Source: Azospirillum lipoferum 4B
Lineage (GTDB): Bacteria; Pseudomonadota; Alphaproteobacteria; Azospirillales; Azospirillaceae
Length of the DNA stretch: 64,000 bases
Direction: 5' to 3'
NCBI RefSeq assembly: GCF_000283655.1
Contig: NC_016588.1
Coordinates: forward strand, 124,001-188,000
The notes below the pieces were generated by a model that was not told the DNA's origin, did no database searches, and saw only the letters and a list, made by a program, of their open reading frames with translations. The stretch's first letter is position 1. Each line of letters begins with the position of its first letter. Shown one piece after another: positions 1 to 7,954 of this stretch. The position numbers and the translations under genes were made by a program.

Positions 1-504
1 GGCCAGGACATGGTCGTGCGAGTGGTTGCTGTCGAGAACCACCATGACCCTGTCGTCCGGAGCGATCCGGTCCTGCAGCCGTGTAACCACCTCCGGATCG
101 GTGGACGATCCATCGATAATCTCGAGATCCGCACCGAATGGATGATCGGCCAAACGCTTGCGGTTTTCGGGCCGCAGGGCGACCTCCACCCCGACCACCC
201 GGCCGCCACCCAAAAGACGCATCATGGACGCGTAGAAGATCAGAGACCCGCCGCGTGCCACGCCGGTTTCGACGATCACTGTCGGACGGCAGTTCCAAAT
301 GATTTCCTGCAACGCCATCACGTCGGGAGGCAACTGGATGAACGGCATCCCGAGCCAACGCCACTGGTAGCTGCTGTCGTAGTCGAAGGACCGAATCAGG
401 ATGTCGTGGGCACGGGCAGCGAAATCGGCGTCGGCCGCCATAGCAGCGGCTTGAACCCGAACTTCACGGGAAAACTCTCGGTCCTCGTCCCAATTCTCGG
501 TCAC
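1..504 (-). CDS. Cephalosporin hydroxylase (CmcI)-like / rhamnosyl O-methyltransferase family protein, 3' end cut by window
   Basis: The first 168 residues are visible. The GTG start at 504 is preceded by an AGAGGA ribosome-binding site about 8 nt upstream, and the reading frame stays open to base 1. Visible motifs are PTVIVETGVARGGS (glycine-rich SAM-site-like loop), GGRVVGVEVALRPENR and VVLDSNHSHDHV, the family's metal/SAM core. The family belongs to the class I methyltransferase fold and is common in polysaccharide clusters, where it probably methylates or otherwise modifies a sugar. A second member with the same motifs lies at 31637-32401. It is transcribed in the same direction as the downstream-lying KAS III gene, 92 bases away. 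The exact reaction cannot be read from the sequence. Confidence 0.8.
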   Translation of the reverse strand, partial: MTENWDEDREFSREVRVQAAAMAADADFAARAHDILIRSFDYDSSYQWRWLGMPFIQLPPDVMALQEIIWNCRPTVIVETGVARGGSLIFYASMMRLLGGGRVVGVEVALRPENRKRLADHPFGADLEIIDGSSTDPEVVTRLQDRIAPDDRVMVVLDSNHSHDHVLA

Positions 505-595
505 GTGCCAGTCCTCTGATTCAACCTACGGCGAAGTATAGGTGTCATTTCCCGACGTGAGAAGGTTCTCCCTCCCAAGCCTTCCCCTTGCTCCA

Positions 596-1690
596 TCACA
601 CCGCGAGCACCGGATAGCCGTCGGGCAGATCCACCACCTGCGGCTCCGGCATCGGCCCCAGCTCCGCCACCATGGCGCCCCAGGACCAGCCCACGCCGAA
701 GCCGGCCATCAGCGTCTTCACCGGCCCGGCCGCCAGCTGCGCCCCCATGCTGTGGCAGATCGCCAGCGGGATGGAGGCGGAGCTGGTGTTGCCGAAGCCC
801 TGCATGTCGATGACGAAGCGGTCGGCCGGCGCCTTGATGCGCTTGCGCAGATGCTCCAGCATGAAGGCGTTGGCCTGGTGCAGGACGAAGCGGTCGATGC
901 CGTCGACGTCGGTGCCGGCATGCTCCATCGCCTCGCGCAAGAGCGGCGGCACGGCGCGCAGCGTGAAGGAGAACACCTCCGCCCCGTTCAGGGTCAGGCG
1001 CGAGTCGCGCTCCAACTGGGCGGCGGCCTCCTCGTCGGCGATCCGGCCGGCGGTGCCGACCGGCGGGATCAGGCAATGGCGCTTGCCGCCGGCCTTGACG
1101 AAGATGTGCGGCGCGCCGGCGCCGTCGGTGCCGATCACCACCGGAATCGGCGGTGCCGCCGCGTCGACCTCCAGCGCCGTCGCGGATCCGGCATCGCCGA
1201 ACAGCGGCAGGGTGGCGCGGTCTTCGGGGTGCAGGTGGCGGGTCGGATTGTCGCCGCACAGCACCAGCGCCCGTTTGGCCGTCGACCCGCCCAGCAGCTT
1301 CGCCGCGATCCACAGGCCGTAGACATAGCCCGAGCAGCCGAGCGGCACGTCGAAGGCCGCCGCACTGGTCGGCAGCCCCAGCCGGTGCTGCATGATGCAG
1401 GCGGTGGCCGGCAGCACGTAATCGGCATCCTGCGAGACGAAGACCAGCACCTCCACCGTCGCCGGGTCCCAGCCCAGCTGCTGCATCAGCCCTTCCGCCG
1501 CGGCGAGGCAGAGGTCGGACGCGCAATAGGGCGGCGGCAGCACGCGGCGTTCCTGCACGCCGATGGTGGCGGCCAGCTTCTTCGCCTCCTCCACCGTGAA
1601 CATGCCCGGATCCTCGACGAAGGAATGGCGCTGGGGCGGCACCACCGCGCGCAGGCCGGCGATCCGGATGCCGTCGATGATGGCTTTCAT
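596..1690 (-). CDS. 3-oxoacyl-ACP synthase III (FabH-type ketoacyl synthase)
   Basis: The predicted protein has 364 residues and belongs to the thiolase-fold KAS III family, which condenses an acyl-CoA or acyl-ACP starter with malonyl-ACP. The Cys-His-Asn triad is visible: Cys about 119 in VPLGCSGYVYG, His about 282 in FVLHQANAF and Asn about 313 in GFGNTSSASIP. The start at 1690 (MKAIIDGIRIAG) follows AAGGACAGGAC and matches the family's N-terminus; the frame is open further upstream, but that part does not look conserved. No other fatty-acid genes are adjacent, so this is more likely an accessory KAS III for a lipid or acyl decoration than housekeeping FabH. The divergent SDR at 3172 could be a partner reductase (inference). 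Confidence 0.88.
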   Translation of the reverse strand: MKAIIDGIRIAGLRAVVPPQRHSFVEDPGMFTVEEAKKLAATIGVQERRVLPPPYCASDLCLAAAEGLMQQLGWDPATVEVLVFVSQDADYVLPATACIMQHRLGLPTSAAAFDVPLGCSGYVYGLWIAAKLLGGSTAKRALVLCGDNPTRHLHPEDRATLPLFGDAGSATALEVDAAAPPIPVVIGTDGAGAPHIFVKAGGKRHCLIPPVGTAGRIADEEAAAQLERDSRLTLNGAEVFSFTLRAVPPLLREAMEHAGTDVDGIDRFVLHQANAFMLEHLRKRIKAPADRFVIDMQGFGNTSSASIPLAICHSMGAQLAAGPVKTLMAGFGVGWSWGAMVAELGPMPEPQVVDLPDGYPVLAV

Positions 1691-1817
1691 GGCAGTCCTG
1701 TCCTTCGCGTGTTCGCGGCCCCGCAAGGGCCTCTTCGGAAATCGGTGGCCGGCACCATAGCGCACAGTGACGCCGGATTGGTTTCCGGAAGATTGATTGC
1801 GGCACATGGCCCCGCCG

Positions 1818-2129
1818 TTATCGCTCCGGCTCCTTTGCGCCAAGTTCCCTTGCAGGAGGCTCCGGGATCAGGCCGACGGTCAGCCCGAAGGGCCGGGCCA
1901 GCCGCTCCAGCGTCGCCACCGTCGGGTTGGCGGCCCCGGTCTCCAGTTGCGAGACCTGCCGGGTGGTGAGGCCGAAGCTTCGCCCGAACTCCGCCTGGGT
2001 CATGCCGAAGCAGCGGCGCATGGCGCGCCCCCCTTCGGCCCAGGCCAGTTCGCCCCCCTCCGCCATCCGCAGAAGGGCATGGCGCGCCTCGAGCAGCGCT
2101 TCGCGGCTGGGTGGCTTACGGCGCGGCAT
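1818..2129 (-). CDS. XRE-family helix-turn-helix regulator (HipB-like antitoxin)
   Basis: About 103 residues. A Cro/C1-type helix-turn-helix spans roughly residues 50-95, including MTQAEFGRSFGLTTRQVSQLETGAANP, here read as MTQAEFGRSFGL followed by QVSQLETG. It is followed by LERLARPFGLTVGLIP. The start at 2129 (MPRRKPPS) has GAGG six bases upstream; ATG 2135 would leave no spacer. It overlaps the end of the hipA pseudogene by 14 bases on the same strand, so toxin-side and regulator-side genes were co-transcribed in the order hipA then hipB, opposite to the E. coli order. It probably represses its own operon. The regulator looks intact although its partner kinase is destroyed. Confidence 0.8.
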   Translation of the reverse strand: MPRRKPPSREALLEARHALLRMAEGGELAWAEGGRAMRRCFGMTQAEFGRSFGLTTRQVSQLETGAANPTVATLERLARPFGLTVGLIPEPPARELGAKEPER

Positions 2130-2930
2130 CGCCATCCTCGAGTCCGGTATCGCTAGACGGCAGGGATGCGAGCGCGGCGGCAAGCTCGCCGCAGGCGGCG
2201 AAGGCGCGGGCGATCACCGGTTCCGGCACCCCATGGGCGCGTGCCGTCTCCGGCAGGGCGGCGACCGCATCGGCCTTGGCCGACAGCGCTCCGGCCATCC
2301 GCCGGCCCAGCCGGTCGTCCCCGGTGACGGCGGCGACGGCTTCGCAAATCCGCTCGAACCGGATGGGAAAGCCGCCGCCGCGCAGGCATTCCCAGCGGGT
2401 CGACGGCGCGATCACCCCCGGGTCGAGCACCATCGGCGCAAAGTCGAAGCGGGGGGTCAGGCCGATCCAGCCGTCGGGACGCTTCTGCAAGGCGGTGTTG
2501 CGGCCATGGTTGTCGGTGTCGCCCATCGCCCGGTTCAGCAGGTCGCGCAGCACATACTCGACGATCTCCCCGCCCCGCGCAGCAGAAGTGGGAAGGCGAA
2601 GCTCCCGTCATCGGGACCGAACCCCATCTCCTCCGCCAGACGGCGGCGGGCATGGCCCTGGGGCAGCAGGTCGAGCAGGAAGGGCGGCCAATGGTTCCGG
2701 CGATGCGCCGCCACATCGACCCGGTCGCGCACCGACACCGCCCGCCAGTCGGTCACCGGCCGTCCGGCGGCAAACTCCGCATTGCCAAAGGCGATGAAAT
2801 AGAAAGGGTCGTACTCGAGCCGGGTGGGCGAGCGGATCCCGGCCCGGGTATCGGCGACCGCCAGATCGGCGGCATCGTGCCAGGCACCGTGATGATGAAC
2901 CTGGACAGTCAGGCTTGCACCGTCGCCCAT
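2116..2930 (-). pseudogene. hipA: hipA toxin kinase, broken by internal deletion and frameshift
   Basis: HipA proteins are Ser/Thr kinases of about 400-440 residues that phosphorylate GltX. The N-terminal part is readable from ATG 2930 (MGDGASLTVQVHHHG) through FLLDLLPQGHARRRLAEE and LLLRGAG. The C-terminal part is in a different frame from about 2590 (GEIVEYVLRDLLNRAMGDTD, then the catalytic NHGRN) to the TAA at 2116. The join falls at about 2570-2590, and roughly 150 codons expected between LLLRGA and the catalytic loop, including the ATP-binding lobe, are absent. So this is a deletion plus a frameshift, not just a sequencing slip. No active kinase can be made. The neighbouring HTH gene at 1818-2129 is preserved. 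Confidence 0.85.
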
Positions 2931-3171
2931 GGCCGCTTGCCTCAGAGAAGCATTCCACTTCAATGGAGCGTTTATACAGGTTTTCTCGAATAAAGCGCCA
3001 ATGAAATGGTATGTTTTATCGAAGGATCGACATCGACGACGCCGTTTCCGCCGATTGGGATGCGGGCGGACGCCCCGCACCAAAAGGCCGCGGCCCTGGA
3101 CGCGCTGATGTCGGCCGGCCATCGTGCTATGGTCCGCGTCCCGATACGCCACCAACCAGGACCCTCCCGCC

Positions 3172-3948
3172 ATGACAGCCCGCTCCCCGGCCGCCTACAA
3201 CCCCATGGACCTGACCGGCCGCCGCATCCTGGTGACCGGGGCGTCGGCCGGGATCGGCCGGGCGACGGCGGTGGTGCTGGCGAAGCTCGGTGCAAGGCTG
3301 GTGCTGAACGGCCGCGACGAGGAACGGCTGGCCGAAACCGCCGACCGGCTGGAGGGCGAGGACCACGCCATCGCCCCCTTCGACCTGTCGGATCTCGAAG
3401 CCGTGCCGGGCTGGGTGAAGGGGCTGTGCGCCGACGATTCCCCCTTCGATGGCATCGCGCATTGCGCCGGCATCCAGACCTTGCGGCCGATCCGCATCTT
3501 CTCCGCCGCCTTCTTCGACGAGGTGATGCGGGCCAATCTGGGCAGCGCGTTGGCGCTCGCCCGCGGGCTGCGGCAGAAGGGCTGCCATGCCGACCGGGCG
3601 GCCATCGCGCTGATCTCCTCCACCGCTGCCACGGCGGCCTCGCCGGGCAACGTCGTCTACGCCGCCAGCAAGGGCGGCATCATCGCCGCCACCAAGGGGC
3701 TGGCGGTGGAGCTGCTGAGCGACGGCATCCGCGTCAATTGCGTGGTCCCTTCCATCGTCGAGACCGAGCTGATCGAGCGCGGCAAGCAGAAGCTGACCGC
3801 CGAGCAGTACGAGCATCTGCGCACGCTCCAGCCGCTGGGCTTCGGCCATCCCGACGACATCGCCCACATGATCGCCTATCTGCTCGCCGACACCAGCCGC
3901 TGGATGACCGGGTCCATCGTCACGGTGGACGGCGGCCGCACCGCCTGA
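3172..3948 (+). CDS. Short-chain dehydrogenase/reductase (3-oxoacyl-ACP reductase-like)
   Basis: 258 residues, the classical SDR length. The NAD(P)-binding TGASAGIG lies at residues 22-29. HCAG replaces the usual NNAG, the catalytic Ser is in ALISSTAAT, YAASK holds the active Tyr and Lys, and the C-terminal VTVDGGRTA is typical of FabG-like enzymes. I chose ATG 3172; the open frame upstream is not conserved-looking. It is divergent from the hipA remnant and followed 82 bases later by a GNAT gene. It could reduce a ketoacyl product of the KAS III gene at 596-1690 or act on a sugar nucleotide. The substrate cannot be read from sequence. Confidence 0.85.
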   Translation: MTARSPAAYNPMDLTGRRILVTGASAGIGRATAVVLAKLGARLVLNGRDEERLAETADRLEGEDHAIAPFDLSDLEAVPGWVKGLCADDSPFDGIAHCAGIQTLRPIRIFSAAFFDEVMRANLGSALALARGLRQKGCHADRAAIALISSTAATAASPGNVVYAASKGGIIAATKGLAVELLSDGIRVNCVVPSIVETELIERGKQKLTAEQYEHLRTLQPLGFGHPDDIAHMIAYLLADTSRWMTGSIVTVDGGRTA

Positions 3949-3972
3949 GACCCGCCATGCGCCCCCAATCAA

Positions 3973-4005
3973 ACGGGCCAATCGGACGGGCCAATCGGAC
4001 GGGGT
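3973..4005 (+). repeat. Short tandem repeat between SDR and GNAT genes
   Basis: The unit CGGGCCAATCGGA occurs twice in direct tandem and is followed by a partial third copy, in the gap after the SDR stop codon. It is non-coding and probably a slippage product; no function is evident. Confidence 0.6.
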
Positions 4006-4030
4006 CGGGAGCCATCGCGGGAGCCTTGGC

Positions 4031-4594
4031 ATGAGCGGCTCGCTGACCTTCATCGAGCCGACGGAGGAGCACGCCCAGATGCTGCTCGACTGGCGCACCC
4101 GGCCCGACATCGCCGGCCAGATGCTGAGCAGCGTGGCTTACGACGTGGAACGGCAGAAGGCGTGGCTGCGGCGCAGTAAAGAGCGCGACGACTATGTCCA
4201 CCGCATCCTCTGCGTCGACGGCGTGCCGGCCGGCCATGTCTCCATCACCGTGACCGAGCCGGAGTGGCGGATCGCCACCTTCGGCGTGCTGATGGGCGAG
4301 CGGGCAGGGCGGATGGGGGCGGCCCCGCTGAACTTCGCCTACATGCTGAACCATGTCTTCTTCACCATGGGGCTGCGCAAGGTGGTGAACCACATACTGG
4401 GCACCAACAGCCCCCGCCTGCTGAAGGGCCAGCCGATGATCGGCTACCGCCCGGTCGGCGTGCTGAAGCGCCAGGTGGTGAAGGACGGGCAGGAGATCGA
4501 CCTGCACATCTTCGAGATGCTGGCCGATGACTGGCTGACGGTGCGCGAGCGCTTCCGCATCTACCAGGACATGGACGGGCGGGAGTGGCGGTAG
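4031..4594 (+). CDS. GNAT-family N-acetyltransferase
   Basis: 187 residues with the architecture of RimJ/PseH-like GNATs: an N-terminal substrate strand (LTFIEPTEEHAQMLLDWRTRPDI), a central beta strand WRIATFGVLMGERAGRMGAA corresponding to the acetyl-CoA pyrophosphate loop (degenerate Q/RxxGxG/A), and GLRKVVNHILGTNSPRLL. The LDWRT motif is typical of acetyltransferases in nonulosonate and flagellin-glycosylation loci that N-acetylate 4-amino sugars, which would fit PseB/PseC at the right end of the window. That link is inference. It lies in the same direction as the SDR and may share its transcript. Confidence 0.78.
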   Translation: MSGSLTFIEPTEEHAQMLLDWRTRPDIAGQMLSSVAYDVERQKAWLRRSKERDDYVHRILCVDGVPAGHVSITVTEPEWRIATFGVLMGERAGRMGAAPLNFAYMLNHVFFTMGLRKVVNHILGTNSPRLLKGQPMIGYRPVGVLKRQVVKDGQEIDLHIFEMLADDWLTVRERFRIYQDMDGREWR

Positions 4595-4613
4595 GGGAGG
4601 CAGGGTGCAATCA

Positions 4614-4642
4614 TTGAAATCGATGCAATCGCTGTCTAATCT
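4614..4642 (+). promoter_or_regulatory. Predicted sigma70-type promoter of the toxin-antitoxin operon
   Basis: TTGAAA (4614-4619) and TAATCT (4637-4642) are separated by exactly 17 bases and sit 30 bases upstream of the antitoxin ATG at 4672. The surrounding bases repeat GCAATC and GATGCAATC, which could be an operator for autorepression. Confidence 0.5.
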
Positions 4643-4671
4643 TCTCCTTCCGACATGCTCAGGAACGACCG

Positions 4672-4917
4672 ATGGCCAGCATCACGATCCGGAACCTCGA
4701 TGATCCGTTGAAGGCCCGGCTGCGAATCCGCGCCGCCCATCACGGCCGCTCCATGGAGGATGAGGCCCGCCACATCCTGCGCGCGGCACTCACGGAAGAG
4801 AGCCAGGCGGCGACGAATCTCGGGGAAGCCATCCACCAGCGGTTCGCGCGGCTCGGCGGTGTCGAGGTGACGGAGGTGAAGCGCGAAGCCTTGCGGACGC
4901 CGCCGAGCTTCGACTGA
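4672..4917 (+). CDS. FitA/Phd-like ribbon-helix-helix antitoxin
   Basis: 81 residues. The N-terminal MASITIRNLDDPLKARLRIR followed by AAHHGRSMEDEARHILRAAL is the FitA/plasmid-stability-protein ribbon-helix-helix signature. The C-terminal half is charged and is expected to wrap around the toxin. The stop codon TGA overlaps the toxin ATG by one base (TGATG), the usual translational coupling for type II pairs. By family rules the protein neutralises the PIN RNase and, with it, represses the operon promoter. It appears intact. Confidence 0.88.
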   Translation: MASITIRNLDDPLKARLRIRAAHHGRSMEDEARHILRAALTEESQAATNLGEAIHQRFARLGGVEVTEVKREALRTPPSFD

Positions 4918-5336
4918 TGATCGTCCTCGACACCAACGTGCTCTCGGAACTGATGCGCCCAACCCCGTCCGAAGCCGTACTCCGCTGGTTCGCCGGGCAC
5001 TCCGCCGCCACCCTGTTCACGACAACGATCACCCAGGCGGAAATCCTGTACGGCCTTGCCCTGCTGCCGGAGGGGCGGCGGCGCAGCGATCTCCTGACGG
5101 CGGCGGAGCAGATGTTTGCCGAAGACTTCGCCGGCCGGCTACTGCCCTTCGACAGCATGGCGGCAAAAGCTTTCGCGCCCATCGCTGCGGGACGACGGCA
5201 ACAAGGTCGGCCAACCGGAGCCTTCGATGCGCAGATCGCCTCCGTCGCAGCGTCCCGTGGCGCTGCCTTGGCAACCAGAAACGTGGCGGATTTCCTGGAT
5301 TGTGGGGTTCCCATCGTCAACCCGTGGGAAAGCTGA
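4917..5336 (+). CDS. PIN-domain RNase toxin (VapC/FitB family)
   Basis: 139 residues, full length for the family. Acidic PIN residues are visible: Asp5 in LDTNVLSE, Glu42 in TQAEILYGL, Asp about 103 in GAFDAQIA, and the NVADF segment near the end. These chelate Mg2+ for RNA cleavage in FitB/VapC proteins. Translation is coupled to the antitoxin. The gene is convergent with the Rieske oxygenase gene (42 bases between stops). A second PIN fragment, with no antitoxin, survives at 12544-12741. Confidence 0.9.
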   Translation: MIVLDTNVLSELMRPTPSEAVLRWFAGHSAATLFTTTITQAEILYGLALLPEGRRRSDLLTAAEQMFAEDFAGRLLPFDSMAAKAFAPIAAGRRQQGRPTGAFDAQIASVAASRGAALATRNVADFLDCGVPIVNPWES

Positions 5337-5378
5337 GGCTGCCGTCCTGAAAAGAACTGGCTTTGCCTGGCCTGGGCG

Positions 5379-6512
5379 TCAGCCCCCCATCATCCCCCGC
5401 CAGACCGCGTGGAACTGCTGGATGCGTTCCTCGTTCAGGCCGAGCAGGGCGGGGCGCTCCGTCTGGCGGCAGCCCCGGAAGGCCAGTTCCGACGCCTCCT
5501 GGTCCTCGCGCAGCAGGGCGACGTTGAGATCCCGTGCCCCCTCCTCGATCAGGCGGCGGGCGGCGGGACCGCCCCGGCCACCTTTGCCATCGGCATCGCC
5601 CTCCGGATCGGCCAGGAACAGGCGGAGGTTCAGCGCGCAGCGGTCGGGGCCGAGCGGATCGTAGGTCTGGACGCTCATCACCGCGCCGCGGGTGAAGCCG
5701 ATCTCCAGGTTGGGGAAGATGTGCAGGTGGTCGTACTCGCGCAAAAGCGGGCTGGGGCGGAAGCCCAGCCGTTCGGACACACCGTCCCACCAGCGGGCGC
5801 TTTTGTCCGACACCGACGTGACGCCGCGGGAATGGGCGCCGTCGTAATCGCAGCGCCAGTCGCCCTTCACCAGCTTGCGGAAGGTCGTGGGGTGGGTGAG
5901 GTCGGCGTGATAGACCTCCAGCACGCTCTCCACCCCCATCTTCCAGTTGGCGGCCCACTCCATCGCCTGCTCGTCGAAGGGGCGGACGAAGATTTCCGAG
6001 GCATGGCGCAGCACGTCGCCATAGACACCCAGCCAGTCGTCGAGGCCCGGCCCCTCCGCCGCCACCCGCAGGAAGACGAAGCGGCCGCACACCCCCACCG
6101 CTACCGGCGTCAGGGCATGGCCGCAGCGGCCCTCGCGGTCGAGGCCGAAATTCGCCTCGTTGCCGGGAATGCCGTAGGGCACGCCGTCGCGGTCGAAGGT
6201 CCAGCCGTGATAGCCGCAGCGCAGCATGCCGTTGCCGCGCGGCGCCCGGTGGATCAGGGCGAAGCGGTGGGTGCAGACATTGCGGAAGCCCCGCAGTTCC
6301 CCGTCGAAATTCTGCACCAGCACGTCCAGCCCGCCGATCCGCCGGGTGAGATAGTCGTTGGGCCGGGCAAGCTCGTCGGTGAAGCCGGCAAAGACCCAGG
6401 AACGGCGGAAGATCCGCTCCTCCTCCGCCCGGAAGATCTCCGGGTCGTGATAGGAGGCGGGGGAAATGCCGGGGACGGCTTTCGCCGGAGCGAAGGGCAG
6501 GGTCTTTTCCAT
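5379..6512 (-). CDS. Rieske non-heme iron oxygenase, alpha subunit (aromatic ring-hydroxylating dioxygenase family)
   Basis: 377 residues. The Rieske [2Fe-2S] ligands are Cys80-x-His82 (NVCTHRF) and Cys99-x2-His102 (RCGYHGWTF). The mononuclear iron site shows His202 and His207 in EVYHADLTHP. The start at 6512 (MEKTLPFAPAK) fits the family; the longer open frame to 6575 is not conserved-looking. Family members use electrons from a separate reductase to hydroxylate or demethylate substrates; no ferredoxin or reductase gene is adjacent. With the sialidase-fold gene 69 bases upstream on the same strand it may form a two-gene operon. The substrate is unknown. Confidence 0.88.
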   Translation of the reverse strand: MEKTLPFAPAKAVPGISPASYHDPEIFRAEEERIFRRSWVFAGFTDELARPNDYLTRRIGGLDVLVQNFDGELRGFRNVCTHRFALIHRAPRGNGMLRCGYHGWTFDRDGVPYGIPGNEANFGLDREGRCGHALTPVAVGVCGRFVFLRVAAEGPGLDDWLGVYGDVLRHASEIFVRPFDEQAMEWAANWKMGVESVLEVYHADLTHPTTFRKLVKGDWRCDYDGAHSRGVTSVSDKSARWWDGVSERLGFRPSPLLREYDHLHIFPNLEIGFTRGAVMSVQTYDPLGPDRCALNLRLFLADPEGDADGKGGRGGPAARRLIEEGARDLNVALLREDQEASELAFRGCRQTERPALLGLNEERIQQFHAVWRGMMGG

Positions 6513-6581
6513 GGGTGCGAAGGGTAGCCCGCTCCCCGCCGCCCGGTCCAGGGTACAGCGGGTCGCAGGATGCACCTGCCG

Positions 6582-7730
6582 TCAGGGCCGGAACAGCGTC
6601 GCCTCGATCCCGCGCGAGCCGGTGGCGTCGCAGATGTAATAGGCGACCATGGCGCGGCCGTCGGGCAGCACCGACGCCCAGGGATAGCCGAGATCCGGCG
6701 CCGGCCCGTCGTCACGCAGAATCAGCTCCGGCACCTCGTCCGGCTGCTGGCGGCGCGGGTCGTAGAGGCGGGCGCGCACGCCGTAGGGCGCATGGCGGTA
6801 ACCGCCGACCAGCAGCAGGCGGCCGTCCGGCAGCGGGCAGGCGTCATAGGGATGGCCGACCACCGCATGACGCCGCCACGGCTCCCAGCTGTGGCCGAGG
6901 TCGGTCGAGCGCGAGGTCGCCAGACAATCGTCCAGCCCGGTGGTGCGGTGGAAGGCGTGCAGCACGCCGTCGGCGTCCAGATGCAGCGCCGTCTCGCAGA
7001 AGCCGGCCTTGGCGTCGGAATCGATGGCGATGACTGCCCGGTGCACCCAGCTCTCGCCCCGGTCGGTGGAGGCGAAGAGATGGCTGGCATAGGTGCCGGT
7101 GGAGGGGTGGTGGGTGTAGCCGGTCTGCAGGATGGTGCCGTCCGGCGCCTCCACCGCCCGGCCGCGCACCGCCCCGCCATGGAAGGGCCGCCGGCCCGGC
7201 ACGAGGTCGGGATGGCCGGGCAGGGGGGGCAGGTCGCGGTGCGGGGTCCAGTTCCGCCCGCCATCGTCGCTGTGCCGGCTGTAGCCGCCCCAGAAGATGT
7301 AGAGGTCGCCGGTCTTCTGCGGGCTGCCGGCCAGCCCGATCCCCAGCGCGCGCAAATCGTCCCCTTGGGACGACGGCACAGGGTACCAGCGGAAGCCGGT
7401 CAGCAGGATGCGGCCGTCGCGCAAGGTGAGCAGGCTGGCGTCCTGGTCGGCCGCCTGCGGGTCGGGGGACAGGGCGACAGCCTCCCCCAGCGGTTCCGCA
7501 TCGGGGCCGAGCCGCAGCAGAACGGTCTGGGAGCGGGAATCGAGATGGTCGACATGGTTGAACCCGGCCTCTCCCGCCCCGTACTCCGGCCCGCGCAGCC
7601 AGCGATGGTCGCGCGCCCGCCGGAAGGCGAGCAGAACCGAACCGTCCGGCATCGCGGTCAGCGACGGGAAGGACGCGTAGAAACGCGGATCGCGGTACAG
7701 CACGCGATGTTCGACACCGGCCATGGCCAT
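6582..7730 (-). CDS. Sialidase-superfamily exo-glycosidase-like protein (BNR/Asp-box beta-propeller)
   Basis: 382 residues. At least three Asp-box motifs are visible: SDDGGRNW, STDRGESW and STDLGHSW. Each marks a blade of a six-bladed sialidase propeller. The N-terminal RDPRFYASFPSLTAMPDGSVLLAFRR strand carries the arginine-rich substrate face expected early in the fold. No signal peptide is seen, so it is probably cytoplasmic unless exported by another route. The start at 7730 follows AGGAGA, seven bases upstream. Together with the Rieske oxygenase downstream it may process a sialic-acid-like (nonulosonate) sugar; that is inferred from fold and from the nonulosonate genes in the window. Confidence 0.8.
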   Translation of the reverse strand: MAMAGVEHRVLYRDPRFYASFPSLTAMPDGSVLLAFRRARDHRWLRGPEYGAGEAGFNHVDHLDSRSQTVLLRLGPDAEPLGEAVALSPDPQAADQDASLLTLRDGRILLTGFRWYPVPSSQGDDLRALGIGLAGSPQKTGDLYIFWGGYSRHSDDGGRNWTPHRDLPPLPGHPDLVPGRRPFHGGAVRGRAVEAPDGTILQTGYTHHPSTGTYASHLFASTDRGESWVHRAVIAIDSDAKAGFCETALHLDADGVLHAFHRTTGLDDCLATSRSTDLGHSWEPWRRHAVVGHPYDACPLPDGRLLLVGGYRHAPYGVRARLYDPRRQQPDEVPELILRDDGPAPDLGYPWASVLPDGRAMVAYYICDATGSRGIEATLFRP

Positions 7731-7780
7731 CGGGGTCTCCTGCCTCCTCCGTTCATGAAAGACCGTGCACCTTATGCCGG

Positions 7781-7831
7781 CGTGCCGGTCGGCACGGATA
7801 CTGGCGGTCATCGTCAATGACCGCCAGTATC
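7781..7831. repeat. Two abutting perfect inverted repeats in a divergent intergenic region
   Basis: Hairpin one is CGTGCCG-GT-CGGCACG (7781-7796). Hairpin two starts on the next base: a 15-bp arm GATACTGGCGGTCAT (7797-7811), loop CGTCA, and its exact complement to 7831. They lie between the start of the sialidase-like gene and the PhyH gene, which diverge. No T-tract follows on either strand, so a simple terminator is unlikely. An operator, a structured leader or the tip of a small mobile element are alternatives. Confidence 0.75.
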
Positions 7832-7954
7832 ATACCCCGCGACGCCGTGCCTCAGCAGCATGACGGTGCGGCGAAGGAGATGCGCCTTGAAAGGCGGATG
7901 CCCTTATGGAGAGTATCCGTCGCAAGAATTCTCCAATAACGCGGCACAGCATCC

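Noticed and set aside
10-519. 169-codon + strand frame at the left edge
   Set aside because: Shadow of the partial CmcI-like gene, whose GTG start, ribosome-binding site and motifs are clear on the - strand.
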